Source: Lutispora sp003527145 (GTDB lineage: Bacteria; Bacillota; Clostridia; Lutisporales; Lutisporaceae). From it: DNA of 64,000 nt. The notes below the pieces were generated by a model. That model ran no database searches and was not told the origin of the DNA. It worked only from the letters and a program-made list of their open reading frames with translations. The position numbers and the translations under genes are program-made. The stretch covers positions 62,001 through 126,000 of the forward strand of contig JASBZB010000006.1 of the NCBI GenBank assembly GCA_029983695.1, given 5' to 3'. The stretch's first letter is position 1, and the number at the start of each line of letters is the position of its first letter. Positions 50,636-59,707 of this stretch are shown here, piece by piece.

Positions 50636-51832
50636 ATGAAAAAAGGATATAAGGGCTACAGGTCATATCAATACCTGGAGAAGGATTTAGATTATAAGGG
50701 GTTCAAGCTATCGAAAGAGATCGATAGAGTGGAGCCGTATTTGATTCCGTTGACGGATGAGGAAGAAAAGAGAGCAGAGGCTATCATTAACAATAATATA
50801 GTCATATCTCTTCATGATCATCCTACCATCATACCTGAAGACGTGAATGAACTGATGAGTTATGAGAGAGAAGGCAGAGAAGCTACGGCTTTTGAAGGTT
50901 TAGCACACTCTTGCCTTGATGCGATTTTTGACAATATGATGGACGGCACCTGCGTCATAGGCTCTAAAGCCGGATGGAAGTGGATTGATGTAATACATGA
51001 TATGGGCATGAGATCCTGCGATATAGCCCATCAGGATTTCTTGATCAAGGGCAGCAATATAGATGATATCTATAAGGCTAAAGCTGAGGGGAAGATTGCA
51101 TGGTTCATTTCCCTTGAAAGCGCTACAATGATTGAAAATGAGCTGGACAGGATAGAGATATTATACGGTCTCGGCGCCAGGATGATGGGAATAGCATATA
51201 GTGAATCAAACTCCTTGGGCTCCGGCCTAAAGGAAAAGAATGACGGCGGCCTCACGGCCTTCGGACGCCAAGCAGTGGAACGCATGAACAAGGTGGGGAT
51301 GGCTATCGATGTATCCCACACCGGGGATAAGACTGCTATGGATACTATAAAAGCGAGCAGCAAGCCCATATTCATAAGCCATATAGGAGCGAGAGCATTA
51401 TGGGATATGAAGAGATTGAAGCCGGATGATGTTTTTAGGGCCTGCGCGGATAAAGGCGGAGTCATAGGCATTGAGGCGGCTCCTCATACGACGATCACAA
51501 GAAAACATCCGAGGCATGATATAGATTCCTACATGGAGCACTTTGAATATATAAAGGATCTGGTGGGTATAGACTATGTTGCCTTTGGTCCTGATGCTTT
51601 ATTCGGCGACCATGTGGGCTTGCATGACCTTTTCAGCAGCAATATGTCTATAGCCGAAAATACCGCAGGCCGCAGCATTGACAGGATTGAGTATGTAAAA
51701 GGCCTGGAGAATCCTGCCGAAGCATCGCAGAACATCGTGAGATGGCTTGTGAAGCATGGCTACTCCGATGAGGAGATAGGCAAGGTACTGGGTAAAAACG
51801 TTATAAGGGTTTTAAAGCAGGCTTGGAGCTAA
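50636..51832 (+). CDS. Membrane dipeptidase family protein (M19), copy 1
   Basis: A 398-residue zinc dipeptidase-like enzyme, without a signal peptide. Ligands that can be seen are Glu in ISLESATMIENE, His in DVSHTGDKT, His in FISHIGARAL and Asp in GPDALFGDH. The first pair, normally H-x-D, reads H-D-H (SLHDHPT). M19 enzymes cut L-D and L-L dipeptides. The frame is open from 50537, but GGAGGCATAAGT fits ATG 50636. Tandem paralogue follows 41 bases later. Confidence 0.88.
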   Translation: MKKGYKGYRSYQYLEKDLDYKGFKLSKEIDRVEPYLIPLTDEEEKRAEAIINNNIVISLHDHPTIIPEDVNELMSYEREGREATAFEGLAHSCLDAIFDNMMDGTCVIGSKAGWKWIDVIHDMGMRSCDIAHQDFLIKGSNIDDIYKAKAEGKIAWFISLESATMIENELDRIEILYGLGARMMGIAYSESNSLGSGLKEKNDGGLTAFGRQAVERMNKVGMAIDVSHTGDKTAMDTIKASSKPIFISHIGARALWDMKRLKPDDVFRACADKGGVIGIEAAPHTTITRKHPRHDIDSYMEHFEYIKDLVGIDYVAFGPDALFGDHVGLHDLFSSNMSIAENTAGRSIDRIEYVKGLENPAEASQNIVRWLVKHGYSDEEIGKVLGKNVIRVLKQAWS

Positions 51833-51873
51833 ACTATATTTCATGATTAAAAAGTGTTTAGGAGGTTCTAACA

Positions 51874-53079
51874 ATGGGAATTAATAAGAAATATGACGGT
51901 TATGAAGCATATCAATACTTGGAGAAGGGCAAAGATTACAAGGCCTTCAAGTTTCCGAAGGGTGTGGGAAGAGTGCCTGAATACTATCTGCCCCTTAATG
52001 CGGAGCAGGAAAAACGTGCTGCGGAAATCGCTGAAAAGTATATTTTCATATCATTGCATGAGCATCCTGTATTTTTTCCGGAGGATTTGGGACAGATATT
52101 CGAGTATAATAGAGAGGGAAGACAAGCAGCAGCTTATGAAGCATTATCAAAATCATACCTTGACGTTGTCTTTGACAACCTGATGGATGGAACATGCACA
52201 ATATCCTCAAAAAACGGCTGGAAATGGAATGATGTGCTTCATGATCTGGGGATGAGGCTTTGCGATCTGGCCCATCAGGATTTTGTGATCCGCTGTGAGA
52301 AGGTGGATGATATGGTAAGGGCACATAGGGAAGGAAAGGTAGCTCTGGTTCCCACCGTGGAAGGTGCCGCAATTCTGGAAAATGAGGTCGAGCGTGTAGA
52401 GATACTATATGGCTTTGGCATAAGGATGATGGGAATAACATATAGCGAAGCCAATTCATTGGGCTCCGGCTTGAAGGAAAAGAATGACGGAGGTCTCACA
52501 GCCTTAGGATATAAGGTTGTGGAGAGGATGAACAAGGTAGGTATGGCAATAGATTGCTCACATGTGGGAGACAATACTACCATGGATGTAATCGAAGTGA
52601 GCACTAAGCCCGTATTCCTGTCCCATTGCGGTGCAAGAGCAATTTGGAACAGCAGGAGGCTGAAGCCTGATCATGTCCTTAAGGCTTGCGCTGACAAGGG
52701 CGGTGTCATAGGTATAGAAGCTGCACCTCATACAACTCTTACGGTGAATAATCCGGAACATTCCATCGATTCCTTTATGGAGCATTTTGAATATATAAAG
52801 GATCTGGTGGGGATAGACCATGTCGCCTTTGGCCCGGATACTCTATACGGGGATCATGTAGGACTGCATCATGCATTTGCTTCTAATTTATCGATAAGAA
52901 GCTCCCATGAAGGCTCGGCAGAATTCAGCGAGGTGGAATATGTGAGGGGCCTGGAGAACCCGACAGAGGCATCCATAAACATTGTAAGATGGCTTGTTAA
53001 GCACAATTATTCCGACAAGGATATAGAAAAAGTGTTAGGCGGAAATATCATCAGAGCACTGAAGGATACCTGGATATAA
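51874..53079 (+). CDS. Membrane dipeptidase family protein (M19), copy 2
   Basis: A 401-residue paralogue of the preceding gene, with long identical stretches such as YSEANSLGSGLKEKNDGGLTA-type segments and ADKGGVIGIEAAPHTT. Ligands: Glu in TVEGAAILENE, His in DCSHVGDNT, His in LSHCGARAI, Asp in GPDTLYGDH; the first pair reads H-E-H (LHEHPV). Two related copies with differing pocket parts suggest different dipeptide preferences. AGGAGG precedes the ATG. Confidence 0.88.
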   Translation: MGINKKYDGYEAYQYLEKGKDYKAFKFPKGVGRVPEYYLPLNAEQEKRAAEIAEKYIFISLHEHPVFFPEDLGQIFEYNREGRQAAAYEALSKSYLDVVFDNLMDGTCTISSKNGWKWNDVLHDLGMRLCDLAHQDFVIRCEKVDDMVRAHREGKVALVPTVEGAAILENEVERVEILYGFGIRMMGITYSEANSLGSGLKEKNDGGLTALGYKVVERMNKVGMAIDCSHVGDNTTMDVIEVSTKPVFLSHCGARAIWNSRRLKPDHVLKACADKGGVIGIEAAPHTTLTVNNPEHSIDSFMEHFEYIKDLVGIDHVAFGPDTLYGDHVGLHHAFASNLSIRSSHEGSAEFSEVEYVRGLENPTEASINIVRWLVKHNYSDKDIEKVLGGNIIRALKDTWI

Positions 53080-53243
53080 TCGGACATAATCAACTCGTTG
53101 TACTATATACAACGCATTAAATATTCTATATAGCTGTTATGCTGACGGATAACATTATTGCTGTAAAATCTTTTTCACGTTTATATATAGTTGATAACTA
53201 TTGCTAGTGTTACAAGGATAAGACTTTGTGTAGGAGGGATTAT

Positions 53244-54986
53244 ATGCTGACTTTAGAAGAAAAATCGATTCTCGAAGAAATCAGCTTTGAAGAGCCGAAG
53301 ATGCTTTTGTATAAATTTAATAATCTCATACGGCAATCGGGCAGCGAAGACGAAAGAAAGGCTGCTTACTATATAGGGGAGAGATTGGCCGGCTTCGGCA
53401 TGGACTATGAAATCTTATGGCCGGAAATATACCTGAGCACTCCGGTAAAAGCTGAATTGAAAATAATCGGGCAAAATGAGGAAATCAATGTAAAGACTCC
53501 CTCCTATTCAATGTCTACCGGCGACAAATGGGTGGACGGAGAGCTGATCTATGCATTCAGCTACCGGCCGCCTTATGCCACCGACGAGTTTGAGTACAAG
53601 CTCCGGTTTGAGAGCGATCCCAAGGGTAAGATCGTCATATGCGATGGAATACCTTCTCCGGATAAGGTGAATGACATAATAAGCAATAAAGGCGTTGCAG
53701 CCATCTTTGTTCAGTCAGGAGAAAGGATTCACGAAGGAATATGCACCTCAGTATGGGGAAGTCCCGGATATGAAGACTTGGCAAATATAAACAGGATACC
53801 TGTGGTGTCTGTCAATAAACCTGACGGCAAAAGGCTTATAGAGAGTTTAAAAGAGAACAAGGTCAGGGCGGCACTGAGGACCCTGCTGGACGACGGCTGG
53901 AAGAAGTGCCCGCTGGTTTTGACCAAGATACTCGGCTGTGAAAGCCCGGAAAAATTCCTATTGCTGCACGGGCACATGGATTCATGGCATAAAGGCATAG
54001 GAGATAATGCTTTGGGAAATGCGACCATGCTTGAAATAGCCAGAGTGCTTCAAAATAACCGGAGCAAACTGAAAAAAAGCGTTTGGATAGCATGGTGGCC
54101 CGGACATTCTACAGGCAGGTATGCAGGGTCCACCTGGTTTGCGGATCAATTTGCAATGGAATTTCACGACAACTGCATTGCACAAGTAAATTGCGAATCC
54201 ACCGGGTGTGTCAATGCAAGCACCTATGACGGGATCATGTGGACTGAAGACATGGATGATTTTTGCAGAGAAATAGTTGTGAGCGTGACGGGCATAGAAC
54301 CGAAATGGACAAGGCCTCACCGTGCGGGTGATTATTCCTTTAATAACATAGGTATTTCCTCATTCTTCATGCTCAGCTCTACCATAAGCAGAGAAAAGAT
54401 GGAGAAGCTGGGTTACTACGAGGTATACGGATGCGGCGGGAATATAGAGTGGCATACAGAAAACGATGATATGAGCATCGTGGATGAAAAAATTTTTCTC
54501 AGAGATACAAAGCTTTATTTAGCGGGAATATATAAAATGCTCAATGGGTCTTTGCTTCCCGTAAATATCAAAAAACTTCTGGAGTCTATGAAAGTCTACC
54601 TTCATGAATACCAGACAGCAGCAGGTGACAGCTTTGACTTTCAAATTGTTTTCGATGAGCTGGAAAACCTGGAGCTGTTGGTTGAGGAATTCTATGATAA
54701 AGTCGGCAAATATCGGGATGACAGTCAAAAAAGCGATATGATCTGCAATACCATCCTCAGGATCGTGAGGAAGCTCATCAGGATCAATTATACCAGCAGA
54801 CAGGAATTTAGACATGATCCCGCGGCAATGATGCCGCCTATACCGGATCTGGCTCCTGTTCTGATGCTCAACGGCATGAGCAATACGGATCAGAAATTTT
54901 TGGTCACTCAGCTTATAAGGGCCAGAAACAGAGTGCTTCATGCTCTTAGGGAATGCAGGCAGATAATTATGGATGTCTCATTATAA
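53244..54986 (+). CDS. M28-family metallopeptidase with PA-like domain
   Basis: A 580-residue zinc peptidase. An N-terminal part and a PA-type insert (~120-210; GVAAIFVQSGE) precede the M28 core with metal ligands HGHMDSWHKGIGDNALGNA, VNCESTG and, near residue 400, EWHTEND. A helical C-terminal part follows. M28 enzymes act as aminopeptidases or carboxypeptidases. No signal peptide, so cytoplasmic. TAGGAGGGA precedes ATG 53244, inside a frame from 53226. A promoter of its own before 53226 is possible, since the gap of 164 bases is unusually long for this operon. Confidence 0.88.
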   Translation: MLTLEEKSILEEISFEEPKMLLYKFNNLIRQSGSEDERKAAYYIGERLAGFGMDYEILWPEIYLSTPVKAELKIIGQNEEINVKTPSYSMSTGDKWVDGELIYAFSYRPPYATDEFEYKLRFESDPKGKIVICDGIPSPDKVNDIISNKGVAAIFVQSGERIHEGICTSVWGSPGYEDLANINRIPVVSVNKPDGKRLIESLKENKVRAALRTLLDDGWKKCPLVLTKILGCESPEKFLLLHGHMDSWHKGIGDNALGNATMLEIARVLQNNRSKLKKSVWIAWWPGHSTGRYAGSTWFADQFAMEFHDNCIAQVNCESTGCVNASTYDGIMWTEDMDDFCREIVVSVTGIEPKWTRPHRAGDYSFNNIGISSFFMLSSTISREKMEKLGYYEVYGCGGNIEWHTENDDMSIVDEKIFLRDTKLYLAGIYKMLNGSLLPVNIKKLLESMKVYLHEYQTAAGDSFDFQIVFDELENLELLVEEFYDKVGKYRDDSQKSDMICNTILRIVRKLIRINYTSRQEFRHDPAAMMPPIPDLAPVLMLNGMSNTDQKFLVTQLIRARNRVLHALRECRQIIMDVSL

Positions 54987-55052
54987 AAATAGACTTAATA
55001 GCTGATAAAATGTATAATAGAAGTTAAAAAACATGGCACTGGAGTGTTCCCA

Positions 55053-57110
55053 ATGGTTAAATATAGAATCGCCGTAGTCGCTGCAGATGGAAAAATAGGA
55101 ATAGGGTTTAAAAATCAGCTTGAAAGCATATTTCATGACGAAATAGAAATAGTGATTTTGAGTCTGGAAGATGCTCAGGAGCTTTTCCTCGGATTTGATC
55201 TTATTATGGCTGCCAGTTCCGCCATATATGATGCGGTGAAGAGAAAGGCTCCGTTGAATGCTAAAGTAATAACTGTAATACGCAATATCAATACCTTAGA
55301 AGTTCATAAAGTGTTTAATATAGATGCAGGCAGTAAGGCGCTTGTGGTGAGCAATTACTTCTATGCAGCCAAGGAAACTGTGGATTTGCTTAAAGAGATC
55401 GGTTTAAATCACATTGAATATATACCTTATTGCCCGGGGACAGACCTGGATGATTTGGATATTAATACTGTTGACCTTGCTATAACTGCAGGAGCTGCAC
55501 ATTATGTGCCTAAGGGAATAAGCAGAATAATCGATCTTGGATTAAAGGTGATAGACATATCTACGGTTATGGAGGTTATCGTAAACCTGGGCTTGCCTTT
55601 AGAAAAAATAAATCTGTTTACCTTGAGATATATGAAGGAATTTATAGCCCTTAACAGAAAAATAAGCGATTTGAAGTCCACGCTTGTTGCAGTTCTGGAT
55701 GCCTCTTCCGACGGCATAATGGCACTGGATCTGGAAGGAAATATAATATTTAAGAATAACAGAGTCGAAAGATATTTTGAAACATGCAATAAAATCAATG
55801 TAGGAGACAATATCGCTGAGTTTATAAATAATGGAAATATAATAAATTTCATAAATAGCTTTGATGAAAAGGAAAACGACGTATTCAGCATAAACAGAAG
55901 AGATGTAATGATAAATAAAAACTACCTGAGCAATAATAATAAGCTTACCGGTATCGTAGTAAGCTTAAATTACGTCTCTGAGATACAAGACAAGGAAAAG
56001 GAAATAAGGAAGAAGCTGGTCAATAAAGGCAATGTGGCCAAATATGATTTTTCCGATATCATAGGCTCCAGTAAAAGCATCAGGACAGTGACCGATATGA
56101 CAAGAAAGGTTGCTAAGACAGATCTATCCGCCCTCCTTCTGGGTGAGAACGGTACAGGCAAGGAGCTTTTTGCTCAGGCTATACACAGAAATTCTTCAAG
56201 GAGGACAGGACCCTTTGTAGCGGTAAACTTTGCTGCTTTGCCGGAAAGTCTTATAGAAAGCGAATTGTTCGGGTATGAAGAGGGAGCTTTTACCGGAGCC
56301 AAAAAAGGCGGCAAGCGCGGGCTCTTTGAATTAGCTCATTTGGGTACTATATTTCTTGATGAGATAGGTGATGCTCCTTTGAGCCTTCAGGCAAGACTGC
56401 TTCGCGTAATTCAGGAAAAAGAGGTATTGAGAGTGGGCGGAGTGAGCCCAATACCTGTTGATGTAAGGATCATTGCAGCTACCAACAGGGATTTGAAGGA
56501 AATGATAGAATTAAATCAGTTCAGGCAGGATCTTTACTATCGCTTGAATACCATAACCATAAAAGTACCTCCCTTGAGAGACAGAAAAGAGGATATACCA
56601 TATATCATAAATTACTATATGAAGAACCTGAATGCGAAGAAGAAATTTACAAAAGAAGCAATAGAGAAGCTAAATAACCATGATTGGCCCGGCAATGTCA
56701 GAGAACTGGAAAATTTGATACATTATGTAGTCGAGATTGTAGACGGAGAAATAATAGATGCGGATGATCTTCCTGTGGATGTCTGCGGCAGCATAGAAAG
56801 GCACGAAACAAATAACAATGGCATGGAGGACATCGTTGAGAGCCTTGAAAAGCTCTGTCCTATAGGGGTATTGACTGGAATATTGGAGGAATTGGAAATA
56901 GCTGATGACTCCTATGTGAGGGCCAGCCGGTCATATTTGCTGGAAAAGCTTTTATGCAAGGGTATAAATACCACCGATAATGCATTAAGAAAGGTATTGA
57001 AAGAATTAGACGGACTAGACTATATAAATGTGGGAAGCACAAAGCAAGGCACCAGGATCACACAAAAAGGCAGAATATTTCTTGATGAGCTTAGAAGCTT
57101 AGGTGATTGA
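55053..57110 (+). CDS. Sigma-54-dependent activator with PrpR_N sensor domain
   Basis: A 685-residue activator. Residues ~1-180 resemble PrpR_N, which binds small organic acids; a PAS domain follows (~200-290), then the AAA+ domain (~325-555) with Walker A GENGTGKELFAQAIH, GAFTGAKKGG and DEIGDAPLSLQARLL. The C-terminal end is not the usual Fis HTH but looks like a winged helix (NALRKVLKELDGLDYINVG). GGAG precedes ATG 55053; the frame begins at GTG 55044. It is the natural activator of the sigma-54 promoter at 43384. Confidence 0.88.
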   Translation: MVKYRIAVVAADGKIGIGFKNQLESIFHDEIEIVILSLEDAQELFLGFDLIMAASSAIYDAVKRKAPLNAKVITVIRNINTLEVHKVFNIDAGSKALVVSNYFYAAKETVDLLKEIGLNHIEYIPYCPGTDLDDLDINTVDLAITAGAAHYVPKGISRIIDLGLKVIDISTVMEVIVNLGLPLEKINLFTLRYMKEFIALNRKISDLKSTLVAVLDASSDGIMALDLEGNIIFKNNRVERYFETCNKINVGDNIAEFINNGNIINFINSFDEKENDVFSINRRDVMINKNYLSNNNKLTGIVVSLNYVSEIQDKEKEIRKKLVNKGNVAKYDFSDIIGSSKSIRTVTDMTRKVAKTDLSALLLGENGTGKELFAQAIHRNSSRRTGPFVAVNFAALPESLIESELFGYEEGAFTGAKKGGKRGLFELAHLGTIFLDEIGDAPLSLQARLLRVIQEKEVLRVGGVSPIPVDVRIIAATNRDLKEMIELNQFRQDLYYRLNTITIKVPPLRDRKEDIPYIINYYMKNLNAKKKFTKEAIEKLNNHDWPGNVRELENLIHYVVEIVDGEIIDADDLPVDVCGSIERHETNNNGMEDIVESLEKLCPIGVLTGILEELEIADDSYVRASRSYLLEKLLCKGINTTDNALRKVLKELDGLDYINVGSTKQGTRITQKGRIFLDELRSLGD

Positions 57111-57147
57111 TACATTGATAATGTAAGATGTATCAATCACTTTTTTA
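57103..57147 (+). terminator. Intrinsic terminator after the sigma-54 activator
   Basis: GTGATTGATACAT (57103-57115) pairs perfectly with ATGTATCAATCAC (57128-57140) over 13 bases, followed by six T. The stop codon lies within the stem. It closes the peptide-use island. Confidence 0.92.
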
Positions 57148-57287
57148 ACGAAAAGGCAGAAACAATGTTAACTTATTATAAGGGGCGTGGTTTACAATTG
57201 CGTTTTTATAGTATATACTTGACTGTATGTTCAAAGTTTTAATTATAAGTTTAAAAATACAAAATCCAGGATATGCAGGAGGAGAAA

Positions 57288-58265
57288 ATGAGAGATATTG
57301 CTTTGAGACTGGAAAGAAAAATCAGTGAAGGCGGGGCCGTGGATTTTGATGAAGCCTATATTCTTGGAAGGCTCAGCAAGCCTGACGAGCTTGAGAAACT
57401 GTACCATGCAGCAAACAGGATCAGAGAAAGATATAAAGGGAATAAGGTAGATTTATGCTCCATAATGAATGCCAAATCAGGAAGATGCAGCGAGGATTGC
57501 AAGTACTGCGCCCAATCCGCTCACTACCACACAGAGGTGGAGGAATACGGTCTGGTTTGCAAGGATAAGGCATTAGCTATTGCGCTGGAAAATGAAAGCT
57601 GCGGAGTAGGAAGGTTTTCATTGGTTACCAGCGGAAGGGATTTGGCGGGTGAAGATTTTAAAGAGACATTAAATATATATGGATATATTAAGGAGCATGT
57701 AAAAATAAGCCTATGCGCCTCTCATGGAATCTTGACCCATGAGCAGCTGCTGCTTCTTAAAAGAGCCGGGGTTGAGACCTATCATCACAATCTGGAGACA
57801 AGCAGGGAATATTACAGCAGGATATGTACAACCCATTCCTATGATGAAAGGATCGAAACAATAAGAAATGCACAAAATGCCGGACTCAAGGTATGCTCCG
57901 GCGGAATCATCGGCATGGGAGAGCGCCTGGAGGATAGGATAAAGCTTGCTTTTGAGCTTAAAGCTCTCGGCATAGACTCCATTCCCATCAATGTTTTAAA
58001 CCCCATAAAAGGAACTCCCCTTGAAAGCTCAGAAAGATTGTCTCAGGATGAAATATTGAAAACTATAGCAATCTACAGATTTATAAATCCAAAAGCCTGT
58101 ATCAGGCTGGCAGGGGGAAGAAACCTGATAGCGGATTATGGAAAGCACTGCTTTAAAGCAGGTGCGAATGCCACTATCACAGGCAATTATCTAACTACCT
58201 CAGGAAACAAGATTGCAGATGACATAAAAATGATAAAAGATTCAGGTTTAAAGGTCGGACTTTAA
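57288..58265 (+). CDS. bioB: Biotin synthase
   Basis: A 325-residue radical SAM enzyme that inserts sulfur into dethiobiotin. The Fe-S ligands lie in SGRCSEDCKYCAQSAHY (CxxxCxxC); other marks are YHHNLETSREYY and the 2Fe-2S site Cys and Arg residues including ACIRLAGGRNLI. GGAGGAG precedes ATG 57288, inside a frame from 57273. No other bio gene is adjacent, so biotin synthesis may be incomplete here or dispersed. Its last 18 bases overlap the end of the opposite gene. Confidence 0.95.
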   Translation: MRDIALRLERKISEGGAVDFDEAYILGRLSKPDELEKLYHAANRIRERYKGNKVDLCSIMNAKSGRCSEDCKYCAQSAHYHTEVEEYGLVCKDKALAIALENESCGVGRFSLVTSGRDLAGEDFKETLNIYGYIKEHVKISLCASHGILTHEQLLLLKRAGVETYHHNLETSREYYSRICTTHSYDERIETIRNAQNAGLKVCSGGIIGMGERLEDRIKLAFELKALGIDSIPINVLNPIKGTPLESSERLSQDEILKTIAIYRFINPKACIRLAGGRNLIADYGKHCFKAGANATITGNYLTTSGNKIADDIKMIKDSGLKVGL

Positions 58266-58841
58266 AAACTCATCTATTATCATTTCCGCAAGCCTTTTGC
58301 TTGTAGCTGCCTGATTTGCCAATGTCAGTACCAAAAGCATCAGCTCTGCCTTGCCATTGCTGCTTGAACTTAATACAGCCGATTTATCGGCAATGTGATT
58401 GAGCATATCATTAAATTGTTTGGGAAGATTATTTAAATCTTCTCTTTTTATTTCCAGGTAATTTGAATATAACTCGTCTAAATCAAATCTTTCATTGCCT
58501 TTTGAAGGGTTTATGCCGCCCAATAATGGAGTGAGGAGAATCTTTATATCATTTATGGACAGGATCTGCTTTAAATTATATATAAGGGATAGAAGTATTA
58601 TATGATTCCTGCCGTATTTTTTGTTCTTGGGAGGCATAACAGCCTTTGCTTTTGTATAGTTGTTTATCATGGTTTTTGTCAGGATTTTATCGGAAGCCTG
58701 CCTTTTAGTATCTGCCAGCTTGTCATCGAAGAGAGTGGTCACCTGATCCACATACAAATCAATACAGGGTATATCGGAAAGCTGTATGTCGCCGGATGAA
58801 GCTATGTATTCTATGATTTTATCCAATTCTTCTCTATTCAT
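58248..58841 (-). CDS. DUF1836-family protein
   Basis: A 197-residue helical protein of the DUF1836 family, with the MerR-like HTH region typical of it (MINNYTKAKAVMPPKNKKYG, then HIILLSLIYNLKQILSINDI). Function unknown, common in Firmicutes. It ends inside the last codons of bioB on the other strand (18-base tail overlap), so the two transcripts are complementary there. Confidence 0.85.
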   Translation of the reverse strand: MNREELDKIIEYIASSGDIQLSDIPCIDLYVDQVTTLFDDKLADTKRQASDKILTKTMINNYTKAKAVMPPKNKKYGRNHIILLSLIYNLKQILSINDIKILLTPLLGGINPSKGNERFDLDELYSNYLEIKREDLNNLPKQFNDMLNHIADKSAVLSSSSNGKAELMLLVLTLANQAATSKRLAEMIIDEFLKSDL

Positions 58842-59055
58842 TGCCTAAATCAACGCCTTTCTCATAATAAGCAGTATTCAATATCATAATACTATACTAA
58901 AAAAATATATAATATACTTTCTTATACTATTGAATAAAATATTTCAATGAGTTATTATGATTATAACACATAGTAATCAAAACTACATAGTGTGGTAAAA
59001 CTAAATACACAACAAAGAAAAAATATAATTATTTAGAAAGAAGGATTGATTATTG

Positions 59056-59700
59056 ATGAGATGCAAGCTTAGAGAACCGGTGAGCGGGCTGACCCATTTC
59101 GCCGGTGCTGTATTATCCGTTGTAGGAACGGTTTTCCTTATTGCTTTTGCTGTAAGCACAGGTACTCCGGCAGATATAGCTTCTGTTTCCATATTCGGCG
59201 CCAGTCTTATACTGCTATATACGGCCAGCTCATTGTACCATTTGCTGACCGTTTCAAAAAAAGCTATTGGAGTGCTGAGGAGAATAGATCACATGATGAT
59301 CTATGTTTTAATAGCCGGCACATATACTCCTCTTTGCCTAATCGGGCTAAAGGGGAAGCTGGGCCTTGGACTTCTGATCGGGATATGGTCTTTAGCCCTG
59401 GTGGGGATAGTGCTGAAGCTGGTATGGTTTAATGCTCCCAGATGGATATACACCTCTTTCTATTTGATCATGGGCTGGCTGGTCATTATAGCCATCATCC
59501 CTTTGATGAAAATTATACCTTCAGGAGGAATATGGCTGCTTGTTGCCGGAGGTGTATCCTACACCATAGGAGCTGTTATATATGGAGCAAAGTGGCCTTT
59601 AAGTAAGAACAATATCTTTGGATTTCATGAAATATTCCATATATTTGTTATGCTGGGCAGCTTGTTTCATTACTTTTTCGTACTGGAATATCTCACGTAA
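59056..59700 (+). CDS. Hemolysin III / TrhA-family membrane protein
   Basis: A 214-residue protein with seven membrane helices, PAQR family. It opens EPVSGLTHFAGAVLSVVGT and includes the conserved His/Ser/Asp pocket SSLYHLL, RRIDHMMIYVLIAGTYTPL and HEIFHIFVMLGSLFHY. Roles in membrane-fluidity homeostasis are reported for TrhA; haemolysis is not established. The start may be TTG 59053 or ATG 59056 behind AGAAAGGA. Confidence 0.9.
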   Translation: MRCKLREPVSGLTHFAGAVLSVVGTVFLIAFAVSTGTPADIASVSIFGASLILLYTASSLYHLLTVSKKAIGVLRRIDHMMIYVLIAGTYTPLCLIGLKGKLGLGLLIGIWSLALVGIVLKLVWFNAPRWIYTSFYLIMGWLVIIAIIPLMKIIPSGGIWLLVAGGVSYTIGAVIYGAKWPLSKNNIFGFHEIFHIFVMLGSLFHYFFVLEYLT

Positions 59701-59707
59701 TGATCTT

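Noticed and set aside
57188..57202. Possible sigma-54 promoter before bioB (TGGTTTACAATTGC)
   Set aside because: GG and GC are separated by 9 bases, not the required 10, and no activator is linked to biotin synthesis.
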